This document shows positions 1 through 11,412 of a stretch of DNA of 64,000 nt, in pieces. Made by a program: the position numbers and the translations under genes. Under the pieces are notes generated by a model. It saw only the letters and a program-made list of their open reading frames with translations. It did not search any database and had not been told where the DNA came from. The DNA lies in contig OY848918.1 in NCBI GenBank assembly GCA_963693285.1, positions 11,063,592 through 11,127,591 of the forward strand. Direction: 5' to 3'. Position 1 is the stretch's first letter. Each line of letters starts with the position of its first letter. Source of the stretch: Xestospongia muta. Lineage: Eukaryota; Porifera; Demospongiae; Haplosclerida; Petrosiidae.

Positions 1-531
1 CTCTATCCATCCATCCATCCATCTATTAATCCATCCATTCATCCATCTATCAATCCATTCATCAATCCATCCACCCATCTATCAATCCATGCTGCATCTA
101 TACATCCATCCATCCATCCAACTATCTATCTATCTTTCCATTCATCCATCCATCCATCCATTCATCCATCCATCTATCCATTAATCCATCCATCCATTCA
201 TCCATCCATTCATCTATCCATCCATCCATCCATCTATCTCTCCATCGATTCATCCATCCATCCATCCATCCAACTATCTATCTATCTTTCCATCCATCCA
301 TTCATCCATCCATCCATTCATCCATCCATCCATTAATCCATCCATCCATCCATCCATTCATCTATCCATCCATCCATCCATCTATCTCTCCATCCATCCA
401 TCCATCCATCCATCTATCTCTTCATCCATTCATCCATCCATCCATCAATCCGTCCATCCATCCAACTATCTATCTCTCCATCCATCCATCCATCCATCCA
501 TCTATCTCTTCATCCATTCATCCATCCATCC
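1..531. repeat. ATCC tetranucleotide array (window edge)
   Basis: Imperfect (ATCC)n with interspersed CTAT and CATT variants. It continues off the left edge and stops where the KNTC1 exon-4 stub begins. It reads as open Ser-Ile-His-Pro repeats in several frames only because the array lacks stop words. It is not a gene. Confidence 0.95.
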
Positions 532-606
532 ATCACTCCATTGAAAGAAGATATTGATTTAATATTGATTTTGTTTGATCAGTTTTGTCATTTAATGATA
601 TGAATA
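532..606 (+). pseudogene. KNTC1 exon-4 tail and intron-4 stub
   Basis: A short stub matching the last bases of exon E4 (…ITPLKE) and the first part of intron 4 of the copies further on. The donor GT seen in the other copies has become AT here. It is bounded by ATCC repeat on the left and by the GGAT/ATCC switch on the right, the same right breakpoint as in copies B and D. It is therefore the remnant of another, mostly lost, array unit. Confidence 0.75.
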
Positions 607-1662
607 GATGGATGGATGGATTGATATCCATCCATTCGTCCATCTATCTATCTGTCTATTCGTCCATCCATCCATCCAACTATTTATTTATCTATCTCTC
701 TATTCATCCATCCATCCATCCATTCTTCTGTCCATCTGTCCGTCTGTCCATCCATCCATCCATCTATCCATCCATCCATCCATCCATCCATCTATCTCTC
801 CATCGATTCATCCATCCATCCATCGATCCAACTATCTATCTATCTTTCCATCCATCCATTCATCCATCCATGCATTCATCCATCCATCCATTAATCCATC
901 CATCCATCCATCCATTCATCTATCCATCCATCCATCCATCCATCCATCCATCTATCTCTTCATCCATTCATCCATCCATCCATCAATCCATCCATCCATC
1001 CAACTATCTATCTATCTATCACTTTATCCATCCATTCATCCATCCATCCATTCATCTATCTCTCCATCCATCCACCCATCCATTCATCCATCCATCTATC
1101 TCTCCCTCCATTAATCCATCCAACTATCTATCTATTTATCTCTCCATCCATCCATCCATCCATCTATTAATCCATCCATTCATCCATCCATCAATCCATT
1201 CATCAATCCATCCACCCGTCTATCAATCCATGCTGCATCTATACATCCATCCATCCATCCATCCAACTATCTATCTATCTTTCCATCCATCCATCCATCC
1301 ATCTATTTATCCATCCATCCATCCATTAATCCATCCATCCATTCATCCATCCATTCATCTATCCATCCATCCATCCATCTATCTCTTCATCCATCCATCC
1401 ATCTATCTCTTCATCCATTCATCCATCCATCCATCCAACTATCTATCTATCTATCACTTTATCCATCCATTCATCTATCTCTCCATCCATTAATCCATCC
1501 AACTATCTATCTATCTATCTCTCCATCCATTCATCCATCCATCCATCCATCCATCTATTAATCCATCCATCCATTAATCCATCAATCCATTCATCAATCC
1601 ATCCATCCATCCATCGATTCATCTAGGTATCCATCTATCTGTTCATCTGTCCATTAATTAAT
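607..1662. repeat. ATCC array with GGAT strand switch at left end
   Basis: The array starts with a few GGAT units and then flips at a GATATC centre into ATCC units, so its left end can fold back. The same switch occurs at 6848 and 12462. Long open frames of SIHPSIHP on + and MDGWMDGW on - are low-complexity by-products. Confidence 0.95.
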
Positions 1663-1682
1663 CTTACTATTTATCTATTCAG

Positions 1683-2410
1683 TGTTCCAAAGTATTAGGA
1701 GGTACACAGTCTTGTATATGAGGAATTCAAGTTTTGTTTTCTATTGCTTCTATTGTGTAGATTGAAAGAGTCAGTGAAACATCAGTTACTAACATCAAGT
1801 AATGTCTACTTGTATTGACTCTATTACACTAATGTATTGATAGATCTGTATTTTATTAGCACTGCCATTTTCAAGTTTCACGTCCCTCTCTATAGGGAGT
1901 ATGCACAAGTTATTCTCTTTGTCTCTGAACTGGAAGGACTCCATATTAAAACAACAGTTGGTGCTTTTCAATCATGTAACAAGGAAGGACTCCTCAGGAC
2001 TCTTTGGAAAAATCACTCACATGAACCACGAGTAAGAACTTAATCTGTAGTTGGTATTCTTCTCAATAGATTCCCTACTTGCGATATCTATTGAAGTCAT
2101 TAGTACAGTTGCCTTTGATATGGAAGGTAAGATAAATTATTGAGACAATATTGAGTATTTCTTGTATTTATTGTAGATTCAGAATATTGTTCCTGTTTGG
2201 TATAAAACTTTGATCACTCCATTGAAAGAAGGTATTGATTTAATATTGATTTTGTTTGATCAGTTTTGTCATTTAAGGATATGAATAAATGATTTTGTTT
2301 GATTTCTCTTCAGTTTCGATACCACCTACTACTTTTCAAATCAACGAATGCTCAAAGTCATTGAAACTATTACAAATGTAAGACAGACTGATCTAGTCTG
2401 AGTTTGAATT

Positions 2411-2459
<49 letters not shown>

Positions 2460-3079
2460 AAGATCTCCATTTATTTATGATCTAGATATAGTGGGATTAG
2501 GTAAAGCATTTCACAGTATTGGTATGCCAGTACACTCTTTAGCATGTGCTCTGCTATTACCTGAAGAACAACTACAAAATTATATCAAGGTTAAATACAT
2601 GTGGCCCTAATAAAATATTTGTTAGCTGAGTATAGCAGTCTGAATAAATATTATTATTAATATTTTTATTGTCTTAGGATGTAATTGGCCCTCTAAGTGA
2701 GAGTGAGATTGGTTCAATGTTAATAGAGCTACAAGGACTTACTGGTTCTGTAACATCTGTCCAATCACTACAACTGATATTGTTACAGGATGTGTAATAA
2801 CAAACTCATAATATTGTATGGTGACTATTATACTCACTATGTTAATATTGATGATGTAAAGGTTCTGTATTTTTAGTCCACTCAGTTAATGTTGTAGTAT
2901 CATTAGTACTGAACCAGCTGCTAGAGTTATGTCACCACTGCCTGAGTTTGAGTGATTCTAATTCTGTGCATCTTGAACTTGATGGATAGTTAACATATTA
3001 GATATTATTGTTATAGAAATGTATGTTAAAACAATTAATGACAGCTCAGAAACTAATCGAGTTAGTTCACAAAATCTAA
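1683..3079 (+). pseudogene. KNTC1: KNTC1/ROD 3' exons, copy A (E2 deleted)
   Basis: C-terminal exons of a Rough Deal/KNTC1-like protein, the large subunit of the kinetochore RZZ complex that recruits Mad1 and dynein. Exons by GT-AG borders and phase: weak upstream pieces 1683-1730 and 1761-1798; E1 1896-2031 (contains CNKEGLLRTLWKNHSHEPR); E3 2070-2126 (IPYLRYLLKSLVQLPLIWK); E4 2177-2231; E5 2314-2377; E6 2463-2589 (YDLDIVGLGKAF…HSLACALLLP); E7 2678-2797; possible E8 3017-3079 ending KLIELVHKI-stop. Block order and motifs match the remembered vertebrate KNTC1 C-terminus (CNKEG…NHSHEP, IPYLRKVL, DLDLIGVA, FALACL). E2, present in copies B and D, is missing, but E1 and E3 remain in phase. The upstream part of a gene of roughly 2,000 codons is not in the window, so I call it a partial copy, although the exons present are open. 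Confidence 0.8.
2413..2457. repeat. (CT)n microsatellite at E6 acceptor
   Basis: About 22 CT dinucleotides just upstream of the AG acceptor of KNTC1 exon E6, in the position of its polypyrimidine tract. The same tract in copy C is about twice as long. Confidence 0.95.
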
Positions 3080-4161
3080 TCTTGTAAGCTGGTATCAGTA
3101 ACTAGTTGTTCTATGACAACTAATTCATTTGATGTTTTCATAATTAACAATATTGACTGTTTTATAATGAATAGATTTTAAAAAAAAGATATTTGGAATA
3201 GATTTAAAAAGAATAAATTTATATTTGGAATAGATTAAAAAAGAATATATTTTAGATATTTGGAATAGATTTTTAAAAAATAAATTTATATTTGGAATAG
3301 ATTAAAAAAGAATATATTTAAAAAGAATATATTTAAATGAGTAAATATAATAAATAATAATTTTAAAAGAACGAATTTAAAAGTGGGAATTGGTAATGTT
3401 AAGAATTTAGAATAGATTAATTTTTAAAAAATTTAAATGACCAAATAAGAACGAATTTAAAGAAAATTTAAATGAGCAAATAAGAAGGAATTTAAAAGTG
3501 GGAATTGGTAATGTTAAGAATTCCTTTTAAAAGAACGAATTAAAGAATAGATTTTAAAGATATTATTTAGAATAGATTAATTTTTTAAAAATTTAAATGA
3601 GCAAATTAAGAAAAGATTTTAAAAGAAAGAATTTAAAAGTTTTTAAAGATATTATTTAGAATAGATTAATTTTTAAAAAAGTTTTAAATAAGCAAATTTA
3701 ATATTAAGAAAAGATTTTAAAAGAAAGAATTTAAAAGTTTTAAGTTACAAATAAGAAACAACAAAACAAAAACAAACAAGAAAACAAATACAAAAACAAA
3801 AAGAAATTTAACAAAAATAACAAAAAAACAAACAAGAAAACAAAAAGTATAAACAAAAAGTTCAAAGATGAAGAGTCCTCCAATCCACTTGATGACAGAG
3901 CCAGTCCAGATGATAGAGAACATAGAAAAAGAGAGAGAAAAAATCTGTTAAAACTGCATCAATGAAGTAAAGAATTGGATGGATGGAGAGATAGCTCACC
4001 TTTTTCAACAGCACTGCTCCTACAGGGAAACAAAAAAGAGTAAATGAACTTGTAGTGACAAAGAATGGATGGATGGAGAGTGAAGAGAGACAGAGGAAGT
4101 GAAAAAGGACCACCAACCTACACACACACAGCACACACACGCGCACCCTACAGGATCAGAG

Positions 4162-4235
4162 CTCTCCCCCGCCACCTGGCGGCCTAGGATATTAAAAAAA
4201 AATTTTTTTTTAGGCCGCCAGGCGGCAGGGGAGAG
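4162..4235. repeat. GC-rich hairpin with A/T centre
   Basis: Two 25-base arms (4162-4186 and 4211-4235) are near-perfect reverse complements, CTCTCCCC…TGGCGGCCTA against TAGGCCGCCA…GGGGAGAG. They are separated by a run of A then T. This is striking in such AT-rich DNA. The same structure is at 10101-10173. Confidence 0.85.
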
Positions 4236-4471
4236 ATGATTTGTAGAGATTGTATGAGTGTGTGTATAGTGTATAGGCTAGATAGCCCAAAATAAAAATA
4301 AAAATAAAAAATAAAAGAAGAGGAAAGAAGGCTGGAAGGAAGACGGGAGAGAGTCCAATGACCAGGAGAGCAAACTCATCTTTTACATCCAGAGAACATC
4401 AAGCAGGAGCTGGAACAGTCAGAGTCATCAGAAAGGAGAACATCAAAGAACATCAGAGCTAGAACAGTCAT

Positions 4472-4571
4472 AGAACATCTCTGAGGTAGAACAGTCATAG
4501 AACATCACTGAGGTAGAACAGTCAGAGAACATCACTGAGGTAGAACAGTCATAGAACATCACTGAGGTAGG
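4472..4571. repeat. 27-bp minisatellite
   Basis: Almost four tandem 27-base units beginning GAACATCACTGAGGTAGAAC. Degenerate copies extend upstream to about 4380. The paralogous tract is at 10407-10510. Confidence 0.85.
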
Positions 4572-4879
4572 AAAACATCAAAGCACATTAGTTAGAAAAG
4601 TAAGACCTGTAGAAACGAAAAAAAGGAATTAGACAATCAATAAAGAAATAAATGAAGAAATTTAAAAAAGAAAAAGTTACAAAAATAAAGAAAAGAATGA
4701 CAAAAAAGGTGACAAAAAACGAGTGAAATCCAAGGATGAGATGATCCAACGACGAGAGAGACGATCCAACGACGACGATCCCACGGAGGTGCAGTGCACT
4801 GAAAATGGCTGACAACCCTATCTTTTTATAGTCTACAAAAATGAACTTTAAGAGATCACTCTCTCTTACAGAGTCTGAC

Positions 4880-5005
4880 ACACAAATCTGCGCGTGCTGA
4901 AAATGTTAATTCATACAATAATGGCGGGAACTTATAATTGACCAATCAGAATGCACGACTCAGACTCCTCCTACCAGCACTCAGTCATTAAACGCGTGAC
5001 TCATA
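4880..5005. promoter_or_regulatory. E2F/CCAAT promoter-like patch
   Basis: GGCGGGAA (4923-4930, E2F-type), a CCAAT box (4942-4946) and TGACTCA (4997-5003, AP-1-type) lie within 80 bases. CpG words nearby are locally rich (GCGCG, ACGCG). I infer a promoter, perhaps for a cell-cycle-type neighbour gene duplicated with the KNTC1 tail. No complete coding exon could be assigned to either side. Confidence 0.35.
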
Positions 5006-5254
5006 TCCATCCAGCTTTAATTACTTTTCAATTTTCAGAAATAATCGTTTGTCTTAATTACCAATTAATGGAGAGATGCATACTATTATGGACATCACCA
5101 ACAATAAACTTTTAATTCAATTAAAAAAATTAGCAATAAAATTTGACATTAAAAACATACCACAATAACCCATTGATAATATCATGACTATGATTTTTAT
5201 TATAAATTAAATAATTGTCACTCCAGTCTATATTTGGTTCTATATTCAGACGAA

Positions 5255-5365
5255 TGAATGAATGAATGGATACATTGATAGATGAATGAATGGATACATT
5301 GATAGATGAATGAATGGATACATTGATAGATGAATAAATGTATGCATGGATGTATTGATAGATAA
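5255..5365. repeat. 24-bp minisatellite
   Basis: About four tandem copies of a unit reading GAATGAATGGATACATTGAT plus AGAT. The matching site in flank C (11190-11258) holds fewer units, so the tract has changed length since duplication. Confidence 0.85.
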
Positions 5366-5691
5366 ATGGATGGACAATTACACACATCACAAAACAAACA
5401 CAATACTAAGAAATCATACAAAGAATCAGCTGTTATTTTCTCAGAGAAACATTCGCCTGGTTATCTTTACAGGCCAGGCTAGTAAGAAAATAATGATTAT
5501 ATCTTAATACTACTTGTTAATTTGTATTTATGACCTTCAATAATCTCTACTTGACAGCAACAGTGAAAACATCTCTAATGAACAACCATCTTAATGCCTC
5601 ACTATTGTAACCTTGACGACCAAGTCCCTAAATTCTCTATTTACATTTAGCACAGTAAGGAGCTATTAAACAATACAGTTTATCCAACAAC

Positions 5692-6005
5692 CCATCTATC
5701 TATCTCTCTATCCATCCATCCATCCATCCATCCATCCATCTGTCCGTCCATCCATCCATCCGTCCGTCCGTCCATCCATCCATCCATCCATCCATCCATC
5801 CATCAATCTATCAATCCATCCATCCATCCATCCATCCATCCATCCATCCATCCATTGATCCATCCATCCATCCGTCCGTCCATCCGTCCATCCATCCGTC
5901 CGTCCATCCATCTGTCCGTCCGTCCGTCCATCCATCCATCCGTCCATCCATCCATCAATCTATCAATCCATCCATCCATCCATCAATCCATTGATCCATC
6001 TAGGT
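5692..6005. repeat. ATCC/GTCC array
   Basis: Imperfect ATCC tetranucleotides with GTCC (CCGT) variants, between flank A and KNTC1 copy B. Confidence 0.95.
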
Positions 6006-6059
6006 ATCCATTTATCTGTTCATCTGTCCATTAATTAATCTTACTATTTATCTATTCAG

Positions 6060-6791
6060 AGTTCCAAAGTATTAGGAGGTACACAGTCTTGTATATGAGC
6101 AATTCAAGTTTTGTTTTCTATTGCTTCTATTGAGTAGATTAAAAGAGTCAGTGAGACATCAGTTACTAACATCAAGTAATGTCTACTTGTATTGACTCTA
6201 TTAACACTAATGTATTGATAGATCTGTATTTACTAGCACTGCCATTTTTAAGTTTCACATCCCTCTCTATAGGGAGTATATACAAGTTATTCTCTTTGTC
6301 TCTGAGCTGGAAGGACTCCATACTAAAACAACAGTTAGTGCTATTCAATCATGTAACAAGGAAGGACTCCTCAGGACTCTTTAGAAAAATCACTCACATG
6401 AACCACGAGTAAGAACTTGATGACCCCTGTAATTAGTACAATAATTAAACAGTTGACAATAGTTTGTTTATTTACAAAGTTCTTTTTAGGCAATGAGACT
6501 AATATGTGAACTATGTCTACAATATGATATACACAATACTACTCTTTGGAGCAAACTCCTTGAGCAACTTATCAACATGAACATGGTATGTGAGAACTTA
6601 ATCTATGTAGTTGATATTCTTCTCAATAGATTCCCTACTTGCGATATCTATTGAAGTCATTAGTACAGTTGCCCTTTATATGGAAGGTAAGATAAATTAT
6701 TGAGACAATATTGAGTATCTCTTGTATTTATTGTAGATTCCGGATATTGTTCCTGTTTGGTATAAAACTTTGATCACTCCATTGAAAGAAG
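6060..6791 (+). pseudogene. KNTC1: KNTC1/ROD exons E1-E4, copy B (stop in E1)
   Basis: Same exon series as copy A, but ending after E4. E1 is 6273-6408, E2 6490-6585 (AMRLICELCLQYD…LLEQLINMNM), E3 6630-6686, E4 6737-6791. E2 matches the KNTC1 stretch between NHSHEP and IPYLR, and its phase joins E1 and E3 without a break. A TAG at 6382-6384 replaces the Trp codon of RTLW in E1, so this copy cannot encode a full C-terminus. Intron 4 runs straight into the next ATCC array, and E5-E8 are absent. It is either a dead partial duplicate or a source of truncated transcripts. Confidence 0.85.
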
Positions 6792-6847
6792 GTATTGATT
6801 TAATATTGATTTTGTTTGATCAGGTTTGTCATTTAATGATATGAATA

Positions 6848-7850
6848 GATGGATGGATGGATGAATGGATGGATTGATATCCATCCATTCGTCCATCTAT
6901 CTATCTGTCTATCCATCCATCCATCCATTCAACTATCTATCTATCCATCTCTCTATCCATCCATCCATCCGTCCATCCATCCATCCATCCATCCATCCAT
7001 CTATTTCTCTATCCATCCATTCATCCATCCATCCATCCATCTATCTCTCCATCCATCCATCCATACATCCATCCATTCATCCATCCAACTATCTATCTCT
7101 CTATCCATCCATTCATCCATCTATCCATCCATCCATCTATCTATCTCTCTATCCATCCACCCATCCATCCATCCATCCATCCATCTATCTCTCTATCCAT
7201 CCATTCATCTATCCATCCATCCATATATCCATCCATCTATTTCTCCATCCATCAATCCATCCATCCATCCATCCAACTGTCTATCTATCCATCCATCCAT
7301 CCATCCATCCATCCATCCATCCAACTATCTATCCATCCATCCATCCATCCATCCATCCATCTGTCCGTCCGTCCGTCCGTCCGTTCGTCCGTCCGTTCGT
7401 CCATCTATCAATCTATCTATCCATTCATCTATCCATCCATCCATATATCCATCCATCTATCTCTTTATCCATCCATTCATCAATCCATCCATCCATCCAT
7501 ACATCCATCCATCCATCCATCCATCCATCCATCCATCCATCTATCTATCTCTCTATCCATTCATTCATCCATCCATCCATCCATCCATCTATTCATTTAT
7601 CTCTCCATCCATCCATCCATCCACCTCTCCATTCATTCATTCATCCATACATCCATACATCCATCTATTCATCCATCCAACTATCTATCTTTTTATCTCT
7701 CCATCCATCCATCCGTCTATCCATCTATCATCAATCCATCCATCCATCCATCAATTCATCCATCCATCCGTCCATCAATCCATCAATCCATCCATCCATC
7801 TATCAATCCATGCTTCTATCCATCAATCCATTGATCCATCTAGGTATCCA
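6848..7850. repeat. ATCC array replacing KNTC1 intron 4 onwards
   Basis: About 1 kb of imperfect ATCC units, beginning with GGAT units that flip orientation at a GATATC centre. It joins intron 4 of copy B to the intron upstream of copy C. Confidence 0.95.
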
Positions 7851-7899
7851 TTTATTTGTTCATCTGTCCATTAATTAATCTTACTATTTATCTATTCAG

Positions 7900-8579
7900 A
7901 GTTCCCAAGTATTAGGAGGTACACAGTCTTGTATTTTGTTTTCCATTGCTTCTATTGAGTAGATTGAAAGAGTCAGTGAGACATCAGTTACTAACATCAA
8001 GTAATGTCTACTTGTATTGACTCTATTAACACTAATGTATTGATAGATCTGTTTTTATTAGCACTGCCATTTTTAAGTTTCACGTCCCTCTCTATAGGGA
8101 GTATGTACAAGTTATTCTCTTTGTCTCTGAACTGGAATGACTCCCTATTAAAACAACAGTTAGTGCTATTCAATCATGTAACAAGGAAGGACTCGTCAGG
8201 ACTCTTTGGAAAAATCACTCACATGAACCACGAGTAAGAACTTGATGACCCTGTACTATTGAAGTCATTAGTACAGTTGCCTTTGATATGGAAAGTAAGA
8301 TAAATTATTGAGACAATATTGAGTATTTCTTTGTATTTGTTGTAGATTCAGAATATTGTTCCTGTTTGGTATAAAACTTTGATCACTCCATTGAAAGAAG
8401 GTATTGATTTAATATTGATTTTGTTTGATCAGTTTTGTCATTTAATGATATGAATAAATGATTTTGTTTGATTTCTCTTCAGTTTCGATACCACCTACTA
8501 CTTTTCAAATCAACGAATGCTCAAAGTCACTGAAACTATTACAAATGTAAGACAGACTGATCTAGTCTGAGTTTGAATT

Positions 8580-8677
<98 letters not shown>

Positions 8678-9299
8678 TTAAGATCTCCTTTTATTTATGA
8701 TCTAGATATAGTGGGATTAGGTAAAGCATTTCACAGTATTGGTATGCCAGTACACTCTTTAGCATGTGCTCTGCTATTACCTGAAGAACAACTACAAAAT
8801 TATATCAAGGTTAAATACATGTGGCCCTAATAAAATATTTGTTAGCTGAGTATAGCAGTCTGAATAAATATTATTATTAATCTTTTTATTGTCTTAGGAT
8901 GTAATTGGTCCTCTAAATGAGAGTGAGATTGCTTCAATGTTAATAGAGCTACAGGGACTTACTGGTTCTGTAACATCTGTCCAATCACTACAACTGATAT
9001 TGTTACAGGATGTGTAATAACAAACTCATAATATTGTATGGTGACTATTATACTCACTATGTTAATATTGATGATGTAAAGGTTCTGTATTTTTAGTCCA
9101 CTCAGTTAATGTTGTAGTATCATTAGTACTGAACCAGCTGCTAGAGTTATGTCACCACTGCCTGAGTTTGAGTGATTCTAATTCTGTGCATCTTGAACTT
9201 GATGGATAGTTAACATATTAGATATTATTGTTATAGAAATGTATGTTAAAACAATTAATGACAGCTCAGAAACTAATCGAGTTAGTTCACAAAATCTAA
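7900..9299 (+). pseudogene. KNTC1: KNTC1/ROD exons, copy C (E2-E3 lost, stop in E1)
   Basis: Closest relative of copy A. E1 is 8098-8233, with TGA at 8138-8140 inside SELEGL. After the E1 donor a deletion fuses the next intron to the middle of E3 near 8250, removing E2 and the E3 acceptor with its first half. E4 8346-8400, E5 8483-8546, E6 8683-8809, E7 8898-9017 and possible E8 9237-9299 are retained and open. The deletion differs from that in copy A, so the two losses were independent or successive. Confidence 0.85.
8582..8673. repeat. Expanded (CT)n microsatellite
   Basis: About 45 CT dinucleotides immediately 5' of the E6 acceptor of copy C, roughly double the length in copy A. It gives a spurious Ser-Leu repeat frame. 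Confidence 0.95.
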
Positions 9300-10100
9300 T
9301 CTTGTAAGCTGGTATCAGTAACTAGTTGTTCTATGACAACTAATTCATTTGATGTTTTCATAATTAACAATATTGACTGTTTTATAATGAATAGATTTAA
9401 AAAAAAAGATATTTGGAATATTAATATTAAGAATAGATTTTAAAAAAAAGATATTTGGAATATTAATATTAAGAATAAATAATAATTTTAAAAGAACTAA
9501 TTTAAAAGTGGGAATTGGTAATGTTAAGAATTCGTTTTAAAAGAACGAATTAAAGAATAGATTTTAAAGATATTATTTAGAATAGATTAATTTTAAAAAA
9601 ATTTTTAAATGAGCAAATTTAATATTAATAAAAGATTTTAAAAGAAAGAATTTAAAAGTTTTAAGTTACAAATAAGAAACAATAAAACAAAAACAAGAAA
9701 TAACAAAAACAAACAAGAAAACAAATACAAAAACAAAAAGAAATTTAACAAAAATAACAAAAAAACAAACAAGAAAACAAAAAGTATAAACAAAAAGTTC
9801 AAAGATGAAGAGTCCTCCAATCCACTTGATGACAGAGCCAGTCCAGATGATAGAGAACATAGAAAAAGAGAGAGAAAAAATCTGTTAAAACTGCATCAAT
9901 GAAGTAAAGAATTGGATGGATGGAGAGATAGCTCACCTTTTTCAACAGCATTGCTCCTACAGGGAAACAAAAAAGAGTAAATGAACTTGTAGTGACAAAG
10001 AATGGATGGATGGAGAGTGAAGAGAGACAGAGGAAGTGAAAAAGGACCACCAACCTACACACACACACAGCACACACACGCGCACCCTACAGGATCAGAG

Positions 10101-10173
10101 CTCTCCCCCGCCACCTGGCGGCCTAGGACATTAAAAAAAAATTTTTTTTAGGCCGCCAGGCGGCAGGGGAGAG
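10101..10173. repeat. GC-rich hairpin, second copy
   Basis: Arms 10101-10125 and 10149-10173 have the same TGGCGGCCTA/TAGGCCGCCA core as at 4162-4235, with a slightly shorter A/T centre. Confidence 0.85.
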
Positions 10174-10406
10174 ATGATTTGTAGAGATTGTATGAGTGTG
10201 TGTATAGTGTATAGGCTAGATAGCCCAAAATAAAAATAAAAATAAAAAATAAAAGAAGAGGAAAGAAGGCTGGAAGGAAGACAGGAGAGAGTCCAATGAC
10301 CAGGAGAGCAAACTCATCTTTTACATCCAGAGAACATCAAGCAGGAGCTGGAACAGTCAGAGTCATCAGAAAGGAGAACATCAAAGAACATCAGAGCTAG
10401 AACAGT

Positions 10407-10510
10407 CATAGAACATCTCTGAGGTAGAACAGTCATAGAACATCACTGAGGTAGAACAGTCATAGAACATCACTGAGGTAGAACAGTCATAGAACATCAC
10501 TGAGGTAGGA
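10407..10510. repeat. 27-bp minisatellite, second copy
   Basis: Same GAACATCACTGAGGTAGAAC-type unit as at 4472-4571, about four copies. Confidence 0.85.
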
Positions 10511-10814
10511 AAACATCAAAGCACATCAGTTAGAAAAGTAAGACCTGTAGAAACGAAAAAAAGGAATTAGACAATCAATAAAGAAATAAATGAAGAAATT
10601 TAAAAAAGAAAAGTTACAAAAATAAAGAAAAGAATGACAAAAAAGTGACAAAAAACGAGTGAAATCCAACGATGAGATGATCCAACGACGAGAGAGACGA
10701 TCCAACGACGACGATCCCACGGAGGTGCAGTGCACTGAAAATGGCTGACAACCCTATCCTTTTATAGTCTACAAACATGGACTTTAAGAGATCACTCTCT
10801 CTTACAGAGTCTGA

Positions 10815-10945
10815 CACACAAATCTGCGCGTGCTGAAAATGTTAATTCATACAATAATGGCGGGAACTTATAATTGACCAATCAGAATGCACGACTCAGA
10901 CTCCTCCTACCAGCACTCAGTCATTAAACGCGTGACTCATATCCA
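10815..10945. promoter_or_regulatory. E2F/CCAAT patch, second copy
   Basis: GGCGGGAA (10859-10866) and CCAAT (10878-10882) are preserved with their spacing, as is the downstream TGACTCA. Function is inferred only. Confidence 0.35.
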
Positions 10946-11412
10946 TCCAGCTTTAATTACTTTTCAATTTTCAGAAATAATCGTTTGCCTTAATTACCAA
11001 TTAATGGAGATATGCATACCATTATGGACATCACCAACAATAAACTTTTAATTCAATTAAAAAAAATTAGCAATAAAATTTGACATTAAAAACATACCAC
11101 AATAACCCATTGATAATATCATGACTATGATTTTCATTATAAATTAAATAATTATCACTCCAGTCTATATTTGGTTCTATATTCAGAAGAATGAATGAAT
11201 GGATGGATACATTGATAGATGAATGAATGGATGTATGGATGTATTGATAGATAAATGGATGGACAATTACACACATCACAAAACAAACACAATACTAAGA
11301 AATCATACAAAGAATCAGCTGTTATTTTCTCAGAGAAACATTCACCTGGTTATCTTTACAGGCCAGGCTAGTAAAAAAGTAGTGATCATATCTTAATACT
11401 ACTTAATACTAC

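Larger units (their letters stand above)
3080..5690. other. KNTC1 3' flank A, no convincing gene
   Basis: Very A-rich DNA (3180-3760) made of degenerate repeats with AATAGATT and AATTTAAA words. It is followed by a purine-rich stretch, a GC-rich hairpin, a 27-bp minisatellite, a promoter-like patch and a 24-bp minisatellite, each listed separately. Open frames on the minus strand here are Phe/Leu-rich products of A-rich DNA. The whole block recurs at 9300-11412 with scattered substitutions and repeat-number changes. Confidence 0.7.
9300..11412. other. KNTC1 3' flank C, no convincing gene
   Basis: Paralogue of 3080-5690 in the same order: A-rich repeats (shorter here), purine-rich stretch, hairpin, 27-bp minisatellite, promoter-like patch and contracted 24-bp minisatellite. 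It ends at another ATCC array. Confidence 0.75.

Noticed and set aside
585..1493. Long Ser-Ile-His-Pro repeat open frames (also 6849-7878, 12464-13465) and Met-Asp-Gly-Trp frames on the other strand
   Set aside because: They come from imperfect ATCC tetranucleotides without stop words; several frames are open at once and they overlap KNTC1 intron sequence.
2404..2610. Open frame of poly Ser-Leu followed by KNTC1 sequence (also 8573-8830)
   Set aside because: The Ser-Leu part is the CT microsatellite before the splice acceptor; only the part from 2463 (8683) is exon.
3717..4146. Phe/Val-rich minus-strand frames (also 9638-10077)
   Set aside because: Products of A-rich DNA; frames differ between the two duplicated flanks.
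5692..6005. CRISPR-like or other spaced repeat array
   Set aside because: Tetranucleotides are continuous with no unique spacers, and the DNA is animal.
6179..6412. Frame beginning MSTCIDSINTN (also 8004 and 11794)
   Set aside because: It overlaps exon E1 in a different frame; the frame carrying CNKEG…NHSHEP matches KNTC1 and keeps phase with E2.
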